Source of the DNA: an uncultured bacterium
Lineage (GTDB): Bacteria; Bacillota_I; Bacilli_A; RFN20; CAG-826
DNA: 64,000 bases
Reading direction: 5' to 3'
NCBI GenBank assembly: GCA_949284685.1
Contig: CASDWE010000002.1
Coordinates: 512,476-576,475 of the forward strand
Shown here: positions 26,635 through 34,675 of the stretch, piece by piece
How the letters are laid out: every line of letters begins with the position of its first letter
Numbering within the stretch: the first letter of the stretch is position 1
Made by a program: the position numbers and the translations under genes
Notes under the pieces: model-generated
The model's input: the letters and a program-made list of their open reading frames with translations, nothing else
Told to the model about the DNA's origin: nothing
Database searches by the model: none

Positions 26635-27930
26635 TTAGATACAAAATGCTGCATAGAGTGGTACAATTTTTTTATTATCCTCATATGCAAAGTTTTTTGT
26701 AGAGAGCTTTATAGCATAATCAGGCTTGTAGATATCCATATAGACCCTTAAACTTTTAGCTCTGGTATTGTCGGCGGATTTGACCTCAATTGGGATAAGT
26801 TTGCCTTTACGCTGGATGATAAAATCTATTTCAGCACCACGTTCAGACTCCCAATAGTAAGTGCGATATCCATTAATGGATAGCTGCACATTTACATAGT
26901 TTTCAGCCATACCTCCTTTAAAATCGTTCAGTTCCTCAACCATATAAAGAACGTCATTTGCTGTTAAATCTTTCTTAGCAGAAAGCAAACCTAAATCCGA
27001 CACATAAATCTTGAACGCATCAATGTCACGATAGTTTTCCAAAGGTTTTTTTATTTGTTCCACCTTGTAAACTTGCGATACAATACCAGACAGACAGAGC
27101 CATTCAATAGCATTTTCAAACTCAGAAGCCCGCCCGCCCTTTTTAATCAATTTATACTGAAAGCGAGTGTTTTTCTTGGAAAGTTGAATAGTAATGTTAT
27201 CATAGGTAAGTCTAGTTTTTTTGATTTCGTTTAAATTGTTGTACTTGCTCATATCATTAAGATAGCTTGTAAGAATGGTATCCTGCGTATGGCGTACAAG
27301 AATATAGTCCTTTGTTTCTATAAATTGCATTACACATTCTGGCATGCCTCCTACAACGAGATATTGGCGGTAAAGCAGCATTGCCGCATCGTGGAGAGCG
27401 GTTGGCATTTGTTTATCAGTTTCAAAACACTTTTTAATCTTTTCCACAAGAGTATCTTCACCCATAGCAATCATAAATTCCTCCATGTCCATAGGATACA
27501 TGGTTTTCATATCAACCTTGCCAACGGGAAATGAAAACTTTGCCCGATTAACAGCTACACCCAGGAGGCTCCCTACAACAACGACATGATAGTCTGGTGC
27601 ATCTTCACAAAAATATTTCAGCGAAGTTAAAGCTCTTTCACAAAGTTGAACTTCGTCAAAAATAATCAGCGTTTTTTCTTTAACGATAGTCTGACCTGAA
27701 ATATGAGATAAAATTGGTATCAAATAGTTGGGATCTATGTTTTCCTCAAAGGTTTTACTTAGTTTTGGATTGGTTTCAAAATTAAAATAAGCTACATTCT
27801 CATAATGGGTACGCCCAAATTCTAGAATAGAGTAAGTTTTGCCAACTTGCCTTGCTCCTTGCAAAACGAGGGGCTTGCGGTGTTTGCTTTCTTTCCATGC
27901 TTCTAGGAAGCTCATAATCTTTCTATACAT
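26635..27930 (-). CDS. AAA ATPase with DUF4143-type C-terminal domain
   Basis: A 431-residue protein of the widespread AAA_14/DUF4143 class. Walker A is GARQVGKTY (residues ~23-31), Walker B LIIFDEVQL; the C-terminal half carries EIDFIIQRKGKLIPIEVKS, a PD-(D/E)xK-like element seen in the family. I choose the ATG at 27930 (MYRKIMSF), 8 bp after AGAGG; the longer reading has no ribosome-binding site. Function is unknown in the family; mobile-element or defence associations are suspected. The gene looks richer in GC than its neighbours and lies on the opposite strand, consistent with transfer. Confidence 0.85.
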   Translation of the reverse strand: MYRKIMSFLEAWKESKHRKPLVLQGARQVGKTYSILEFGRTHYENVAYFNFETNPKLSKTFEENIDPNYLIPILSHISGQTIVKEKTLIIFDEVQLCERALTSLKYFCEDAPDYHVVVVGSLLGVAVNRAKFSFPVGKVDMKTMYPMDMEEFMIAMGEDTLVEKIKKCFETDKQMPTALHDAAMLLYRQYLVVGGMPECVMQFIETKDYILVRHTQDTILTSYLNDMSKYNNLNEIKKTRLTYDNITIQLSKKNTRFQYKLIKKGGRASEFENAIEWLCLSGIVSQVYKVEQIKKPLENYRDIDAFKIYVSDLGLLSAKKDLTANDVLYMVEELNDFKGGMAENYVNVQLSINGYRTYYWESERGAEIDFIIQRKGKLIPIEVKSADNTRAKSLRVYMDIYKPDYAIKLSTKNFAYEDNKKIVPLYAAFCI

Positions 27931-28027
27931 AATTTGCCTCTTTATCCATGTTAAACATAGTATATGAGATATTCGTGTAAAAATCAATAAAATTTGTCCC
28001 AGTTTTTACATTAAATTACGCGAATAA

Positions 28028-28624
28028 TTTTATGAAAATCTCATAAAACGACATGAATGCTTTCAAAACTCGAACATTAAAAGCATAGAATTAGCTAACT
28101 ATATCAAGATATCAAGACCAAACATGTATAACTTTATTGATGTGCATGACAAAGGAGAAAAAAATTATATTAATACGAATGTTCTTATACATGTGATAAT
28201 CCACTGATCGATAAGAGAGACGTTATTTACATGCATCTCAAATTTAACTAATTAAAAATTAGTTGATACTCCAAAGCAGCAAGAATTAGCAAGATAGTAA
28301 AAAACATATTTCAAAAAATCCAAACTCAAAAAACAGAGTTTATTAACAAATGTGTTGGCAAAACCGTTATTCATTATTTGCTAGAAATTAATCCTCTTTT
28401 ATCATAAAATTTGTTAGATGAAGAAAAAAATTACTAACGTCATATAAAGAAATTGTTGATTTTTATACTAAACAATAGGAGATAACAAAAAAAGCAATAC
28501 GTATTTAAAATTTCAAAATATTGTAATATTAGTTAAAAAAGCAAGAGCATCTTGTTCATTAAAAAGTTTTAGTCAGGAAACCATTTCAAATTTTAAAGCA
28601 TTATTCGATTTACTTAAAGCTTAG
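28028..28624 (+). pseudogene. Decayed helix-turn-helix regulator gene
   Basis: No intact reading frame, but successive fragments in different frames all look coding. Fragment 28028-28204 reads through an HTH-like ELANYIKISRPNMYNFID; 28267-28407 (frame shifted) reads an amphipathic segment ending HYLLEINPLLS; 28430-28480 and 28520-28624 add short helical pieces ending ALFDLLKA. The pieces are colinear on the plus strand, as expected for one gene broken by frameshifts and stops. I cannot name the family; the HTH resembles regulators of small accessory operons. It fills most of the 815-bp gap between the ATPase and the ABC gene. Confidence 0.5.
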
Positions 28625-28719
28625 ACTATAAATTTGAATTATATAATCAATACCATTTTATACAAATTACATAAATATGTAACATAGGCATAATTGCAAG
28701 TGAAATTTATTAAACTTTA

Positions 28720-28728
28720 TGATATTAT
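28720..28728 (+). promoter_or_regulatory. Extended -10 of the MacB-like gene
   Basis: TGATATTAT, an extended -10 variant. The expected start near 28735 leaves a leader of about 11 nt; AAAAGG (28732-28737) would be at or near its 5' end. Confidence 0.5.
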
Positions 28729-28745
28729 CTTAAAAGGTCATATTT

Positions 28746-31418
28746 ATGTTAAAACTAAAAAATGTAAAAAAAGATTATATTGTCGCTAATGGGAAAGTTG
28801 AAGCACTTAAAGGTATAAGTGTAGATTTTCGTGATAATGAATTTGTTTCTATTTTAGGCCCTTCTGGTTGTGGTAAGACAACACTTTTAAATATAATCGG
28901 TGGACTTGATCACATGACTTCTGGCGATTTAATTATTGACGGAGTTTCGACTTTAAATTTTAAAGACGCTGATTGGGATACTTATAGAAATAGTAAAATA
29001 GGCTTTGTTTTTCAGTCATATAATCTTATACCGCATCAAACAGTTTTGGAAAATGTCGAATTAGCACTTACCATTGGTGGCATTTCTAGTAAAGAACGAG
29101 AAAAAAGAGCAAAAGATATTCTTGATAAAGTTGGCTTACAAGGAGAATATAATAAAAGACCAAATCAACTTTCTGGTGGTCAATGTCAAAGAGTCGCTAT
29201 TGCTAGAGCATTAGTAAACAATCCTGAAATTGTTTTAGCGGATGAACCAACTGGGGCACTAGATACAAAAACTTCTATTCAAATCATGGATTTATTAAAG
29301 GAAGTTGCAAAAGATCGTTTGGTTATAATGGTTACACACAATCCAGATTTAGCAAATTCATATTCAACAAGAATTATTAAATTATTGGATGGTCTTGTTA
29401 TTTCTGATTCTAATCCTTATGAAGAAGAAGTTGAAACTTTACAAGTTAAAAGTGCTGTTGATGGAGAAAAAAGTTTAGCGGATAAGCATTCCAAATTGTC
29501 ATTTTTTCAAGCTTTTAAATTATCATTTAGAAATCTTCGTTCAAAATTAAAAAGAAATATTTTAGTTTGTTTTGCTGGTTCTATTGGAATAGTTGGAATT
29601 GGTTCTGTTTTAGCGGTTTCTTCTGGTGTTTCTAATTATATTGATTCAATGCAAAATGATATGCTTTCAGGAAATCCAATTATGATAAGCGAAGAAGCTT
29701 ATGACTTAAATACTATTATTGATTTGACTTCTACTAGTCAACAACAAGATGCTATAAAAGAAAATATTGAAGATGGGATAATTAATGTCGATGGAGTTAT
29801 CGCTTCTTTAGTCGAATTTAGCGGGGCATTAGATGCTTTTGTTATTCAAAATGATATCACTCAAGACTACGTTGATTTTGTCAAGCAAATGAACCCAGAA
29901 TGGTATAATTGTATTGCAACTTATTATGGAGAAGATTTGGGCTATAACATTTATACTGATTATACTTTTCTTGACGAAAATGGCGAAAATCAAACATATA
30001 GGATGTCAATTGACGCTGCGATAACAACTTATTCGAAGATGTTGGAAAAAACATCATATAGCGAATTAGCACAATACATCGCGTTGTTAACTTATAATTT
30101 TGAACAATTGCCTAATAATAATGATTATTTGTTAAGCCAATACGACATTATTTCTGAAAATGGAAAAATGCCAGAAAAAGAAAATGAATTAGTATTAGTG
30201 GTTAATGACGAACAAAGTTTATCAGATTTGTTTTTAGGTGAATTTGGTTATTATTCGCAAGAAGAATTTTTCAATATAATTTATGAATCATTAGACGATC
30301 CTAATTATAATCCTTCATTAGATAAAGATTCGTTTAGTTATGAAGAACTTTTAAATAAAACGTTTTATTATTATCCAAACGATACAATATATTCTTCAAA
30401 TCCAAACGATTTATTAGGGTATAGTCCATTTAATTATCATTCAATCGCTGATAGTAACTGGGAAGGATTAGAACTTAAAATAAGTGCTATATTGCGTCCT
30501 AAAGAAGGTTTATCGTATGGTTCGTTAAGTACGGGTCTTTATTATACTCCTGCCTTAACTCAAAAAGTAATTAAAGATGGAACAAATAGTCAAGTCAATC
30601 AATATTTAATAGATAACGATAGCGAATCTTTCACATCTTTTATTTTAGATGGAAATGGACAAGTTTTTGGCATTACTTATGATACTTCGTTTTATTATGA
30701 TAACAATCATTATAATGAAAAAGCTGTTGTTGGTATTCGCAGCAGTTTAACAGAAATGATGAGTGGTCAAGAAGGTGTTGCAATTTATACGTGGACAAAA
30801 AGAAATATAGGTGGTGTAGATGTTCCAAATGAAATCGAAATTTATCCAGTTGATTTTAATTATAAGGATGATATTACATCGTATCTAAATGAATGGAATT
30901 CTGATAAAAATATCCAAATAGGAGATAAGGTTATATCTAGTCAGGATAGAAGCGAAATTCAATATACAGATAATCTTGAAGTTATTATATTCTTAGTAGA
31001 TACAATGATAGACACGGTTACCTATGCTTTGGTTGCATTTACTGCCTTATCTTTAATTGTTTCAACGGTAATGATTGCGATTATTACATATGTATCTGTT
31101 ATTGAACGCGTTAAAGAAATTGGTGTCATCAGAGCGTTAGGCGGCCGTAAAAGAGATGTTAGAAACTTGTTTAATGCCGAAACATTAATTATCGGTTTTA
31201 TATCTGGAATTATTGGGGTTGCTTTAACTTATTGCATTGAAGGACTTATAAATTTAATTGTTGGAAGTCTTTCAGGAATATTTACTATTGCAGCACTGCC
31301 ATTTACTACAGCTTTAATCTTGATTTTATTAAGTGTTGTGTTGACTTTAATATCTGGACTTATTCCAGCTTCTTTAGCTGCTAAAAAAGATCCTGTGGAA
31401 GCTTTAAGAACAGAATAA
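28746..31418 (+). CDS. MacB/FtsX-type ABC transporter, ATPase fused to permease
   Basis: An 890-residue fusion. Residues 1-225 are an ABC ATPase: Walker A GPSGCGKTT, Q-loop VFQSYNLIP, signature LSGGQCQRVAIA, Walker B IVLADEPTGALD. A membrane helix follows near 270-295, then a large extracytoplasmic domain (~295-760), and three C-terminal helices with an FtsX domain (VKEIGVIRALGGRKRDV). This is the layout of Gram-positive MacB-like or LolCDE-like mechanotransmitters, often acting in lipoprotein handling, peptide export or antimicrobial resistance. No partner gene is adjacent, so the substrate cannot be read from context. Confidence 0.88.
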   Translation: MLKLKNVKKDYIVANGKVEALKGISVDFRDNEFVSILGPSGCGKTTLLNIIGGLDHMTSGDLIIDGVSTLNFKDADWDTYRNSKIGFVFQSYNLIPHQTVLENVELALTIGGISSKEREKRAKDILDKVGLQGEYNKRPNQLSGGQCQRVAIARALVNNPEIVLADEPTGALDTKTSIQIMDLLKEVAKDRLVIMVTHNPDLANSYSTRIIKLLDGLVISDSNPYEEEVETLQVKSAVDGEKSLADKHSKLSFFQAFKLSFRNLRSKLKRNILVCFAGSIGIVGIGSVLAVSSGVSNYIDSMQNDMLSGNPIMISEEAYDLNTIIDLTSTSQQQDAIKENIEDGIINVDGVIASLVEFSGALDAFVIQNDITQDYVDFVKQMNPEWYNCIATYYGEDLGYNIYTDYTFLDENGENQTYRMSIDAAITTYSKMLEKTSYSELAQYIALLTYNFEQLPNNNDYLLSQYDIISENGKMPEKENELVLVVNDEQSLSDLFLGEFGYYSQEEFFNIIYESLDDPNYNPSLDKDSFSYEELLNKTFYYYPNDTIYSSNPNDLLGYSPFNYHSIADSNWEGLELKISAILRPKEGLSYGSLSTGLYYTPALTQKVIKDGTNSQVNQYLIDNDSESFTSFILDGNGQVFGITYDTSFYYDNNHYNEKAVVGIRSSLTEMMSGQEGVAIYTWTKRNIGGVDVPNEIEIYPVDFNYKDDITSYLNEWNSDKNIQIGDKVISSQDRSEIQYTDNLEVIIFLVDTMIDTVTYALVAFTALSLIVSTVMIAIITYVSVIERVKEIGVIRALGGRKRDVRNLFNAETLIIGFISGIIGVALTYCIEGLINLIVGSLSGIFTIAALPFTTALILILLSVVLTLISGLIPASLAAKKDPVEALRTE

Positions 31419-31464
31419 ATTTAATAAATAATTAAAAAATCTTTTAAATACAATTTTAATAACT

Positions 31465-31470
31465 TATATT
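31465..31470 (+). promoter_or_regulatory. -10 box abutting the YccF start
   Basis: TATATT ends six bases before the ATG at 31477, so a transcript from this box would begin at or next to the start codon. No clear -35 is visible. Confidence 0.4.
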
Positions 31471-31476
31471 AAAAGT

Positions 31477-31836
31477 ATGAAGACAGTAGGGAATGTACTT
31501 TGGTTGATCTTCATTGGTTGGGAAAACGCATTAGTAATGTTTTTTGTTGGATTATTATGTTGTGCAACAATCATTTTAATACCAGTAGGAATTCAAATTT
31601 TTAAATATGCTTCTTTATGGCTTTGGCCAATTGGCAAAAGAGTTGATTTATCAGGTGGCGTTTTTAAAACATTTGTTAATATATTATGGCTGATTTTGTT
31701 TGGTTGGATAGTAGCACTATATTTCTTACTAGCAGGAGTTTCGCTTTGCTGCACGCTGATTGGAATCCCATTTGGCATACAATTTTTTAAATTTGCTAAA
31801 TTATCTTTAATGCCATTAGGAGCAAAAATTAATTAA
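31477..31836 (+). CDS. YccF domain membrane protein
   Basis: A 119-residue protein with two copies of the YccF motif: residues 1-55 (NVLWLIFIGWENAL) and 60-115 (NILWLILFGWIVALYFL), each a pair of hydrophobic segments followed by CC-rich GIPFGIQFFKFA-type sequence. Function is unknown in the family. No Shine-Dalgarno is visible, and the probable -10 box ends six bases upstream of the ATG, suggesting a leaderless mRNA. Confidence 0.88.
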   Translation: MKTVGNVLWLIFIGWENALVMFFVGLLCCATIILIPVGIQIFKYASLWLWPIGKRVDLSGGVFKTFVNILWLILFGWIVALYFLLAGVSLCCTLIGIPFGIQFFKFAKLSLMPLGAKIN

Positions 31837-31873
31837 AAAACATTTCTAATATTTGATTTTTATAAAATGGGTA

Positions 31874-31902
31874 TTGAATAAATACTTATTTTTTGTTAAT
31901 AT
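31874..31902 (+). promoter_or_regulatory. Promoter of the tRNA-Val-Thr-Leu cluster
   Basis: TTGAAT at 31874-31879, a 17-bp spacer and TAATAT at 31897-31902. Predicted start is about ten bases before tRNA-Val. Confidence 0.6.
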
Positions 31903-31918
31903 AACAAAGCGCTTACAG

Positions 31919-31993
31919 GGACACTTAGTTCAGCGGGAGAACGCTTCCTTCACACGGAAGAAGTCACAGGTTCGATCCCTGTAGTGTCCACCA
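31919..31993 (+). tRNA. tRNA-Val (anticodon CAC)
   Basis: A 75-nt cloverleaf with encoded CCA. The acceptor is GGACACT/AGTGTCC, and the anticodon stem CTTCC/GGAAG encloses TTCACAC, so the anticodon is CAC (reads GTG). The T arm ACAGG/CCTGT holds TTCGATC. First of three tandem tRNAs. Confidence 0.93.
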
Positions 31994-32004
31994 ATAACGG
32001 AAGT

Positions 32005-32080
32005 GCCGACTTAGCACAATTGGCAGTGCAACTGATTTGTAATCAGTAGGTTGTAGGTTCAAGTCCTATAGTCGGCACCA
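32005..32080 (+). tRNA. tRNA-Thr (anticodon TGT)
   Basis: A 76-nt cloverleaf with encoded CCA. The acceptor is GCCGACT/AGTCGGC, and the anticodon stem ACTGA/TCAGT encloses TTTGTAA, anticodon TGT. The T loop is TTCAAGT. It is 11 bp after tRNA-Val. Confidence 0.96.
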
Positions 32081-32092
32081 TTTTTTATAAAT

Positions 32093-32177
32093 GCGGGTGT
32101 GGCGAAACTGGCAGACGCACTAGACTTAGGATCTAGCGCTTAACGGCATGCAGGTTCAAGTCCTGTCACCCGCACCA
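32093..32177 (+). tRNA. tRNA-Leu (anticodon TAG)
   Basis: An 85-nt tRNA with a long variable arm and encoded CCA. The acceptor is GCGGGTG/CACCCGC, and the anticodon stem CTAGA/TCTAG encloses CTTAGGA, anticodon TAG. Last of the cluster; a terminator and then a defence island follow. Confidence 0.96.
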
Positions 32178-32189
32178 TCTTGAATAAGT

Positions 32190-32223
32190 CGACATTTCGT
32201 ATCAATTACGGAGTGTCGTTTTT
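32190..32223 (+). terminator. Rho-independent terminator after the tRNA cluster
   Basis: CGACATTTCGT pairs with ACGGAGTGTCG (11 bp, two wobbles), loop ATCAATT, then five T. Its left arm contains GTCGACA, the same element reiterated just downstream. Confidence 0.88.
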
Positions 32224-32266
32224 AATTTTCATCGATTGTAAGCCAGTTTTTCGAATTTGAGAAAAG

Positions 32267-32300
32267 TCGACATTGTCGATATTTTATTCTATTTTGTCGA
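32267..32300. promoter_or_regulatory. Reiterated TCGACA/TGTCGA operator-like sites
   Basis: TCGACA (32267-32272) and TGTCGA (32274-32279) form a perfect palindrome around one base; a further TGTCGA lies at 32295-32300, in the -35 region of the next promoter. Upstream of an AbiEi-like winged-helix gene this is the expected arrangement for autorepression; binding is inferred. Confidence 0.5.
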
Positions 32301-32316
32301 CTAAATTATAAGCTTA

Positions 32317-32325
32317 TGTTATAAT
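32317..32325 (+). promoter_or_regulatory. Extended -10 of the AbiEi-like gene
   Basis: TGTTATAAT, perfect extended -10. The expected start near 32332 leaves about 14 nt of leader, which holds the AGGGAG ribosome-binding site. Confidence 0.65.
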
Positions 32326-32345
32326 TCTGGCAGGGAGTGAAATTG

Positions 32346-32981
32346 ATGAATTATTCAAAAACTATTAGAGAATATTGCAAACAAAATAAAGGTAAAGTCT
32401 TTGATGTTTCTTATGAAAGAATTCATCATTTTGAAATGATTCCTTATAAGACTTTATTAAAGATATTAAATAGACTTGAAGAAGAAAAAGTAATCACTAC
32501 TTATTCAAAAGGTATATATCTAATAAATTCGGATGAAGTATTAAAAGAAGATCCCATTATTTCATATTATGCGAGTGAATTTAATGGAGTAGTAGTTGGT
32601 TATGATTTATACAACAAATATGAAATAAGTTCTCATAAAGAAAAGCCGATTATTATTTATACAAATGCAATGGAAACTTCTACTAAAAATATAGGTGATG
32701 ATTATAAATTGATTAGGTTTGATGTTACTTTTGGAAAATATACAACCCCTATAATTGAAGCTCTAGAGATTATAGAAAATAAAGCAAGTATTGCTGATTG
32801 CGATTTAACTAAAGCAAGTCAGGTGTTAATAAGTTTACTTGAAAATTATTTAGATTCATTTTTTGAAGATATTATTAAAGCTCATAAATATAAATATTCA
32901 ACCATTTGTTCTTTAGAAAATATCTTAAGGAGCATGAATAAAAATAATAAAGTTATAGAAATATTTAAGAAGAATGTTTAA
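32346..32981 (+). CDS. AbiEi/DUF6088-like winged-helix protein (antitoxin-like)
   Basis: A 211-residue protein. The N-terminal ~55 residues resemble the winged helix of AbiEi-type antitoxins (IPYKTLLKILNRLEEEKVITTYSKGIYLI). The middle (~60-130) resembles the DUF6088/AbiEi body that follows it. I choose ATG 32346, 8 bp after AGGGAG, over GTG 32337. AbiEi proteins repress their own promoter and neutralise a nucleotidyltransferase toxin. Here the overlapping downstream gene (8 bp) is not a nucleotidyltransferase, so the pairing is atypical. The function is inference. Confidence 0.65.
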   Translation: MNYSKTIREYCKQNKGKVFDVSYERIHHFEMIPYKTLLKILNRLEEEKVITTYSKGIYLINSDEVLKEDPIISYYASEFNGVVVGYDLYNKYEISSHKEKPIIIYTNAMETSTKNIGDDYKLIRFDVTFGKYTTPIIEALEIIENKASIADCDLTKASQVLISLLENYLDSFFEDIIKAHKYKYSTICSLENILRSMNKNNKVIEIFKKNV

Positions 32982-33531
32982 AAGATATTATTTTACGGAT
33001 GAAGATTTTGAATCATGGATTAAAACTTATAATAAGGCTAAATATCTCATTCGTGATTATAAGTATCATTATTCCATAGAACAAAAGCAAAATTCTAAAG
33101 AAGAATTTAAAGAAGCCAATAGAATAGTTAATCAATATCTAGTTTTAAAAGTTGCGTTATTTACTAACTATCAAAGAGATATATTAGATAGATTCATTAA
33201 AGAAAATAAAGTGTCGTTAAAAGATAATGAGTTTTTAATTTATAGAATGACTGTAGATACTTGGATTGATGTTGTAGTCAATGTTCCTAGCAATAAACTT
33301 CCTGAATTAGATATAAAAGAATTTGGTAAAAAATTAAAAGAAGCAAGATTAAGACAAGGCTATTCAAGAAAAAGAGCTGCTAAGATATTAGGAATGAGTG
33401 ATAAAAGTTTGCAGGCTTATGAAGAAGGTAATAGGACAATGAGTGTTGCTGTTTTTTGTAAGATGACTATTTTACTTCCTGAAGTGGGTTTTATTTTCAA
33501 TGATTTTTATCATATTCTTCTAAAATATTAA
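32974..33531 (+). CDS. Unknown protein with C-terminal XRE helix-turn-helix
   Basis: A 185-residue protein I cannot name. Residues ~1-108 are a charged, mainly helical region rich in Lys, Tyr and Asn (DEDFESWIKTYNKAKYLI). Residues ~112-172 are an XRE-type HTH (LKEARLRQGYSRKRAAKILGMSDKSLQAYEEG). It overlaps the AbiEi-like gene by 8 bp, so the two are co-translated. No nuclease, kinase, acetyltransferase or nucleotidyltransferase motif is visible. It could be a toxin with its own DNA-binding tail, an antitoxin, or a regulator. Confidence 0.6.
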   Translation: MFKRYYFTDEDFESWIKTYNKAKYLIRDYKYHYSIEQKQNSKEEFKEANRIVNQYLVLKVALFTNYQRDILDRFIKENKVSLKDNEFLIYRMTVDTWIDVVVNVPSNKLPELDIKEFGKKLKEARLRQGYSRKRAAKILGMSDKSLQAYEEGNRTMSVAVFCKMTILLPEVGFIFNDFYHILLKY

Positions 33532-33553
33532 GCATTTTGTCATCTTTTTGTTA

Positions 33554-33559
33554 TATAAT
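33554..33559 (+). promoter_or_regulatory. -10 box of the leaderless XRE gene
   Basis: TATAAT lies seven bases before the GTG start codon at 33567, which places the predicted transcription start on the start codon itself. Confidence 0.55.
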
Positions 33560-33566
33560 ATAAACA

Positions 33567-33758
33567 GTGAACTTTACTCCAGAAGAAATTAAAAAGTTAA
33601 GACTTAAATTGATGTTATCTCAGACAGAGTTTGCTAAATTACTTGGGGTAACTTTTGAAAGCGTTAATCGTTATGAAAACGGAAGAAGTAGGCCTGCCTT
33701 TAGAGTTCAAAGAACCCTTTCAAATTTATTTAATACGAATTATAGAATTAAGAAATGA
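33567..33758 (+). CDS. Small XRE regulator, candidate restriction controller
   Basis: A 63-residue helix-turn-helix protein (IKKLRLKLMLSQTEFAKLLGVTFESVNRYENGRSRP). It starts at GTG 33567, since no in-frame ATG precedes the HTH. The -10 TATAAT lies at 33554-33559 and there is no Shine-Dalgarno, so it is probably leaderless. It overlaps the methyltransferase start by four bases (ATGA). Small HTH proteins in this position often act as controller (C) proteins delaying restriction; that role is inferred. Confidence 0.75.
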   Translation: MNFTPEEIKKLRLKLMLSQTEFAKLLGVTFESVNRYENGRSRPAFRVQRTLSNLFNTNYRIKK

Positions 33759-34675
33759 TAAAGAATATGGGAATTTCATTAAAAAATAACAATTGTTATA
33801 AATTTACATATATCGATTTGTTTGCTGGTATAGGTGGCTTTCATATTGCTTGTGATAATATCGGTGGTGAATGTGTTTTTGCTTCAGAATGGGATAACGA
33901 TTGTAGAAAAACTTATACTGCTAATTTTTCCAAAAATAATAATATAATCTTCGATAATAACGGAAACCCTAATGAAAGATTTGTTGGAGATATAACTAAA
34001 GTTGATCCTATCACAATTCCCGATCACGATTTATTGTGCGCAGGATTTCCTTGCCAACCCTTTTCACAAGCAGGCCAAAAGAAAGGCTTCGAAGATACAA
34101 GGGGCACTTTGTTTTTTAATGTAGCTAACATTATTAAAGTAAAAAGGCCTAAAGTTGTTTTCCTTGAAAATGTAAGAGGATTACTGCATCACGACAATGG
34201 AAAAACATTTGAGGTAATAAAAAATACAATTGATGAACTAGGCTATTATTTTCATTATAAAATTATTAAAGCAAGCGACTTCAATTTGCCACAACATAGA
34301 CCAAGATTGTATATGGCTTGTGTTAGAAAAGACTTAAATGATTGCTTTGAGTTTCCCCAACCCGTTCCTCTTGTGATGACAATGAGCGATGTTTTTGATG
34401 GGGCTGAAGTAAACAAAAAAATAGGTTTTACATTAAGGGTCGGAGGTAAAAGCTCGCCCATTACAGATCGCAGAAATTGGGACGGCTACATTGTTAACGG
34501 GAAAGAAATTAGAATAACTCCTAAACAAGCAAAAAGGATGCAAGGTTTTCCTGAAGATTTTATTTTCCCAGTAAGTAATGGAGCAGCAATGAAACAATTG
34601 GGCAATTCTGTTGCTATCCCTGCTGTTCAGGCCTTTGCATTAGAACTTATTAAAGTTTTGGAGGCGAATAAATAA
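33755..34675 (+). CDS. DNA (cytosine-5) methyltransferase
   Basis: A 306-residue C5 methyltransferase of a type II system. Motif I IDLFAGIGGFHIA, motif IV with catalytic Cys GFPCQPFSQAG, motif VI FLENVRG, motif VIII QHRPRLYMACV and motif X KQLGNSVAIPAVQAF are in order. The stretch between VIII and IX that reads DNA is short (~60 residues). M.HpaII-type enzymes methylate CCGG; pairing with a HpaII-like endonuclease suggests the same target. It ends sharing its final base region with the endonuclease start at 34675. Confidence 0.92.
   Translation: MIKNMGISLKNNNCYKFTYIDLFAGIGGFHIACDNIGGECVFASEWDNDCRKTYTANFSKNNNIIFDNNGNPNERFVGDITKVDPITIPDHDLLCAGFPCQPFSQAGQKKGFEDTRGTLFFNVANIIKVKRPKVVFLENVRGLLHHDNGKTFEVIKNTIDELGYYFHYKIIKASDFNLPQHRPRLYMACVRKDLNDCFEFPQPVPLVMTMSDVFDGAEVNKKIGFTLRVGGKSSPITDRRNWDGYIVNGKEIRITPKQAKRMQGFPEDFIFPVSNGAAMKQLGNSVAIPAVQAFALELIKVLEANK

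Noticed and set aside
32190-32223. tRNA-Leu 3' end as an integrase attachment site for the defence island
   Set aside because: I found no second copy of the tRNA 3' end near 35.8 kb and no integrase gene, so the site remains speculative.
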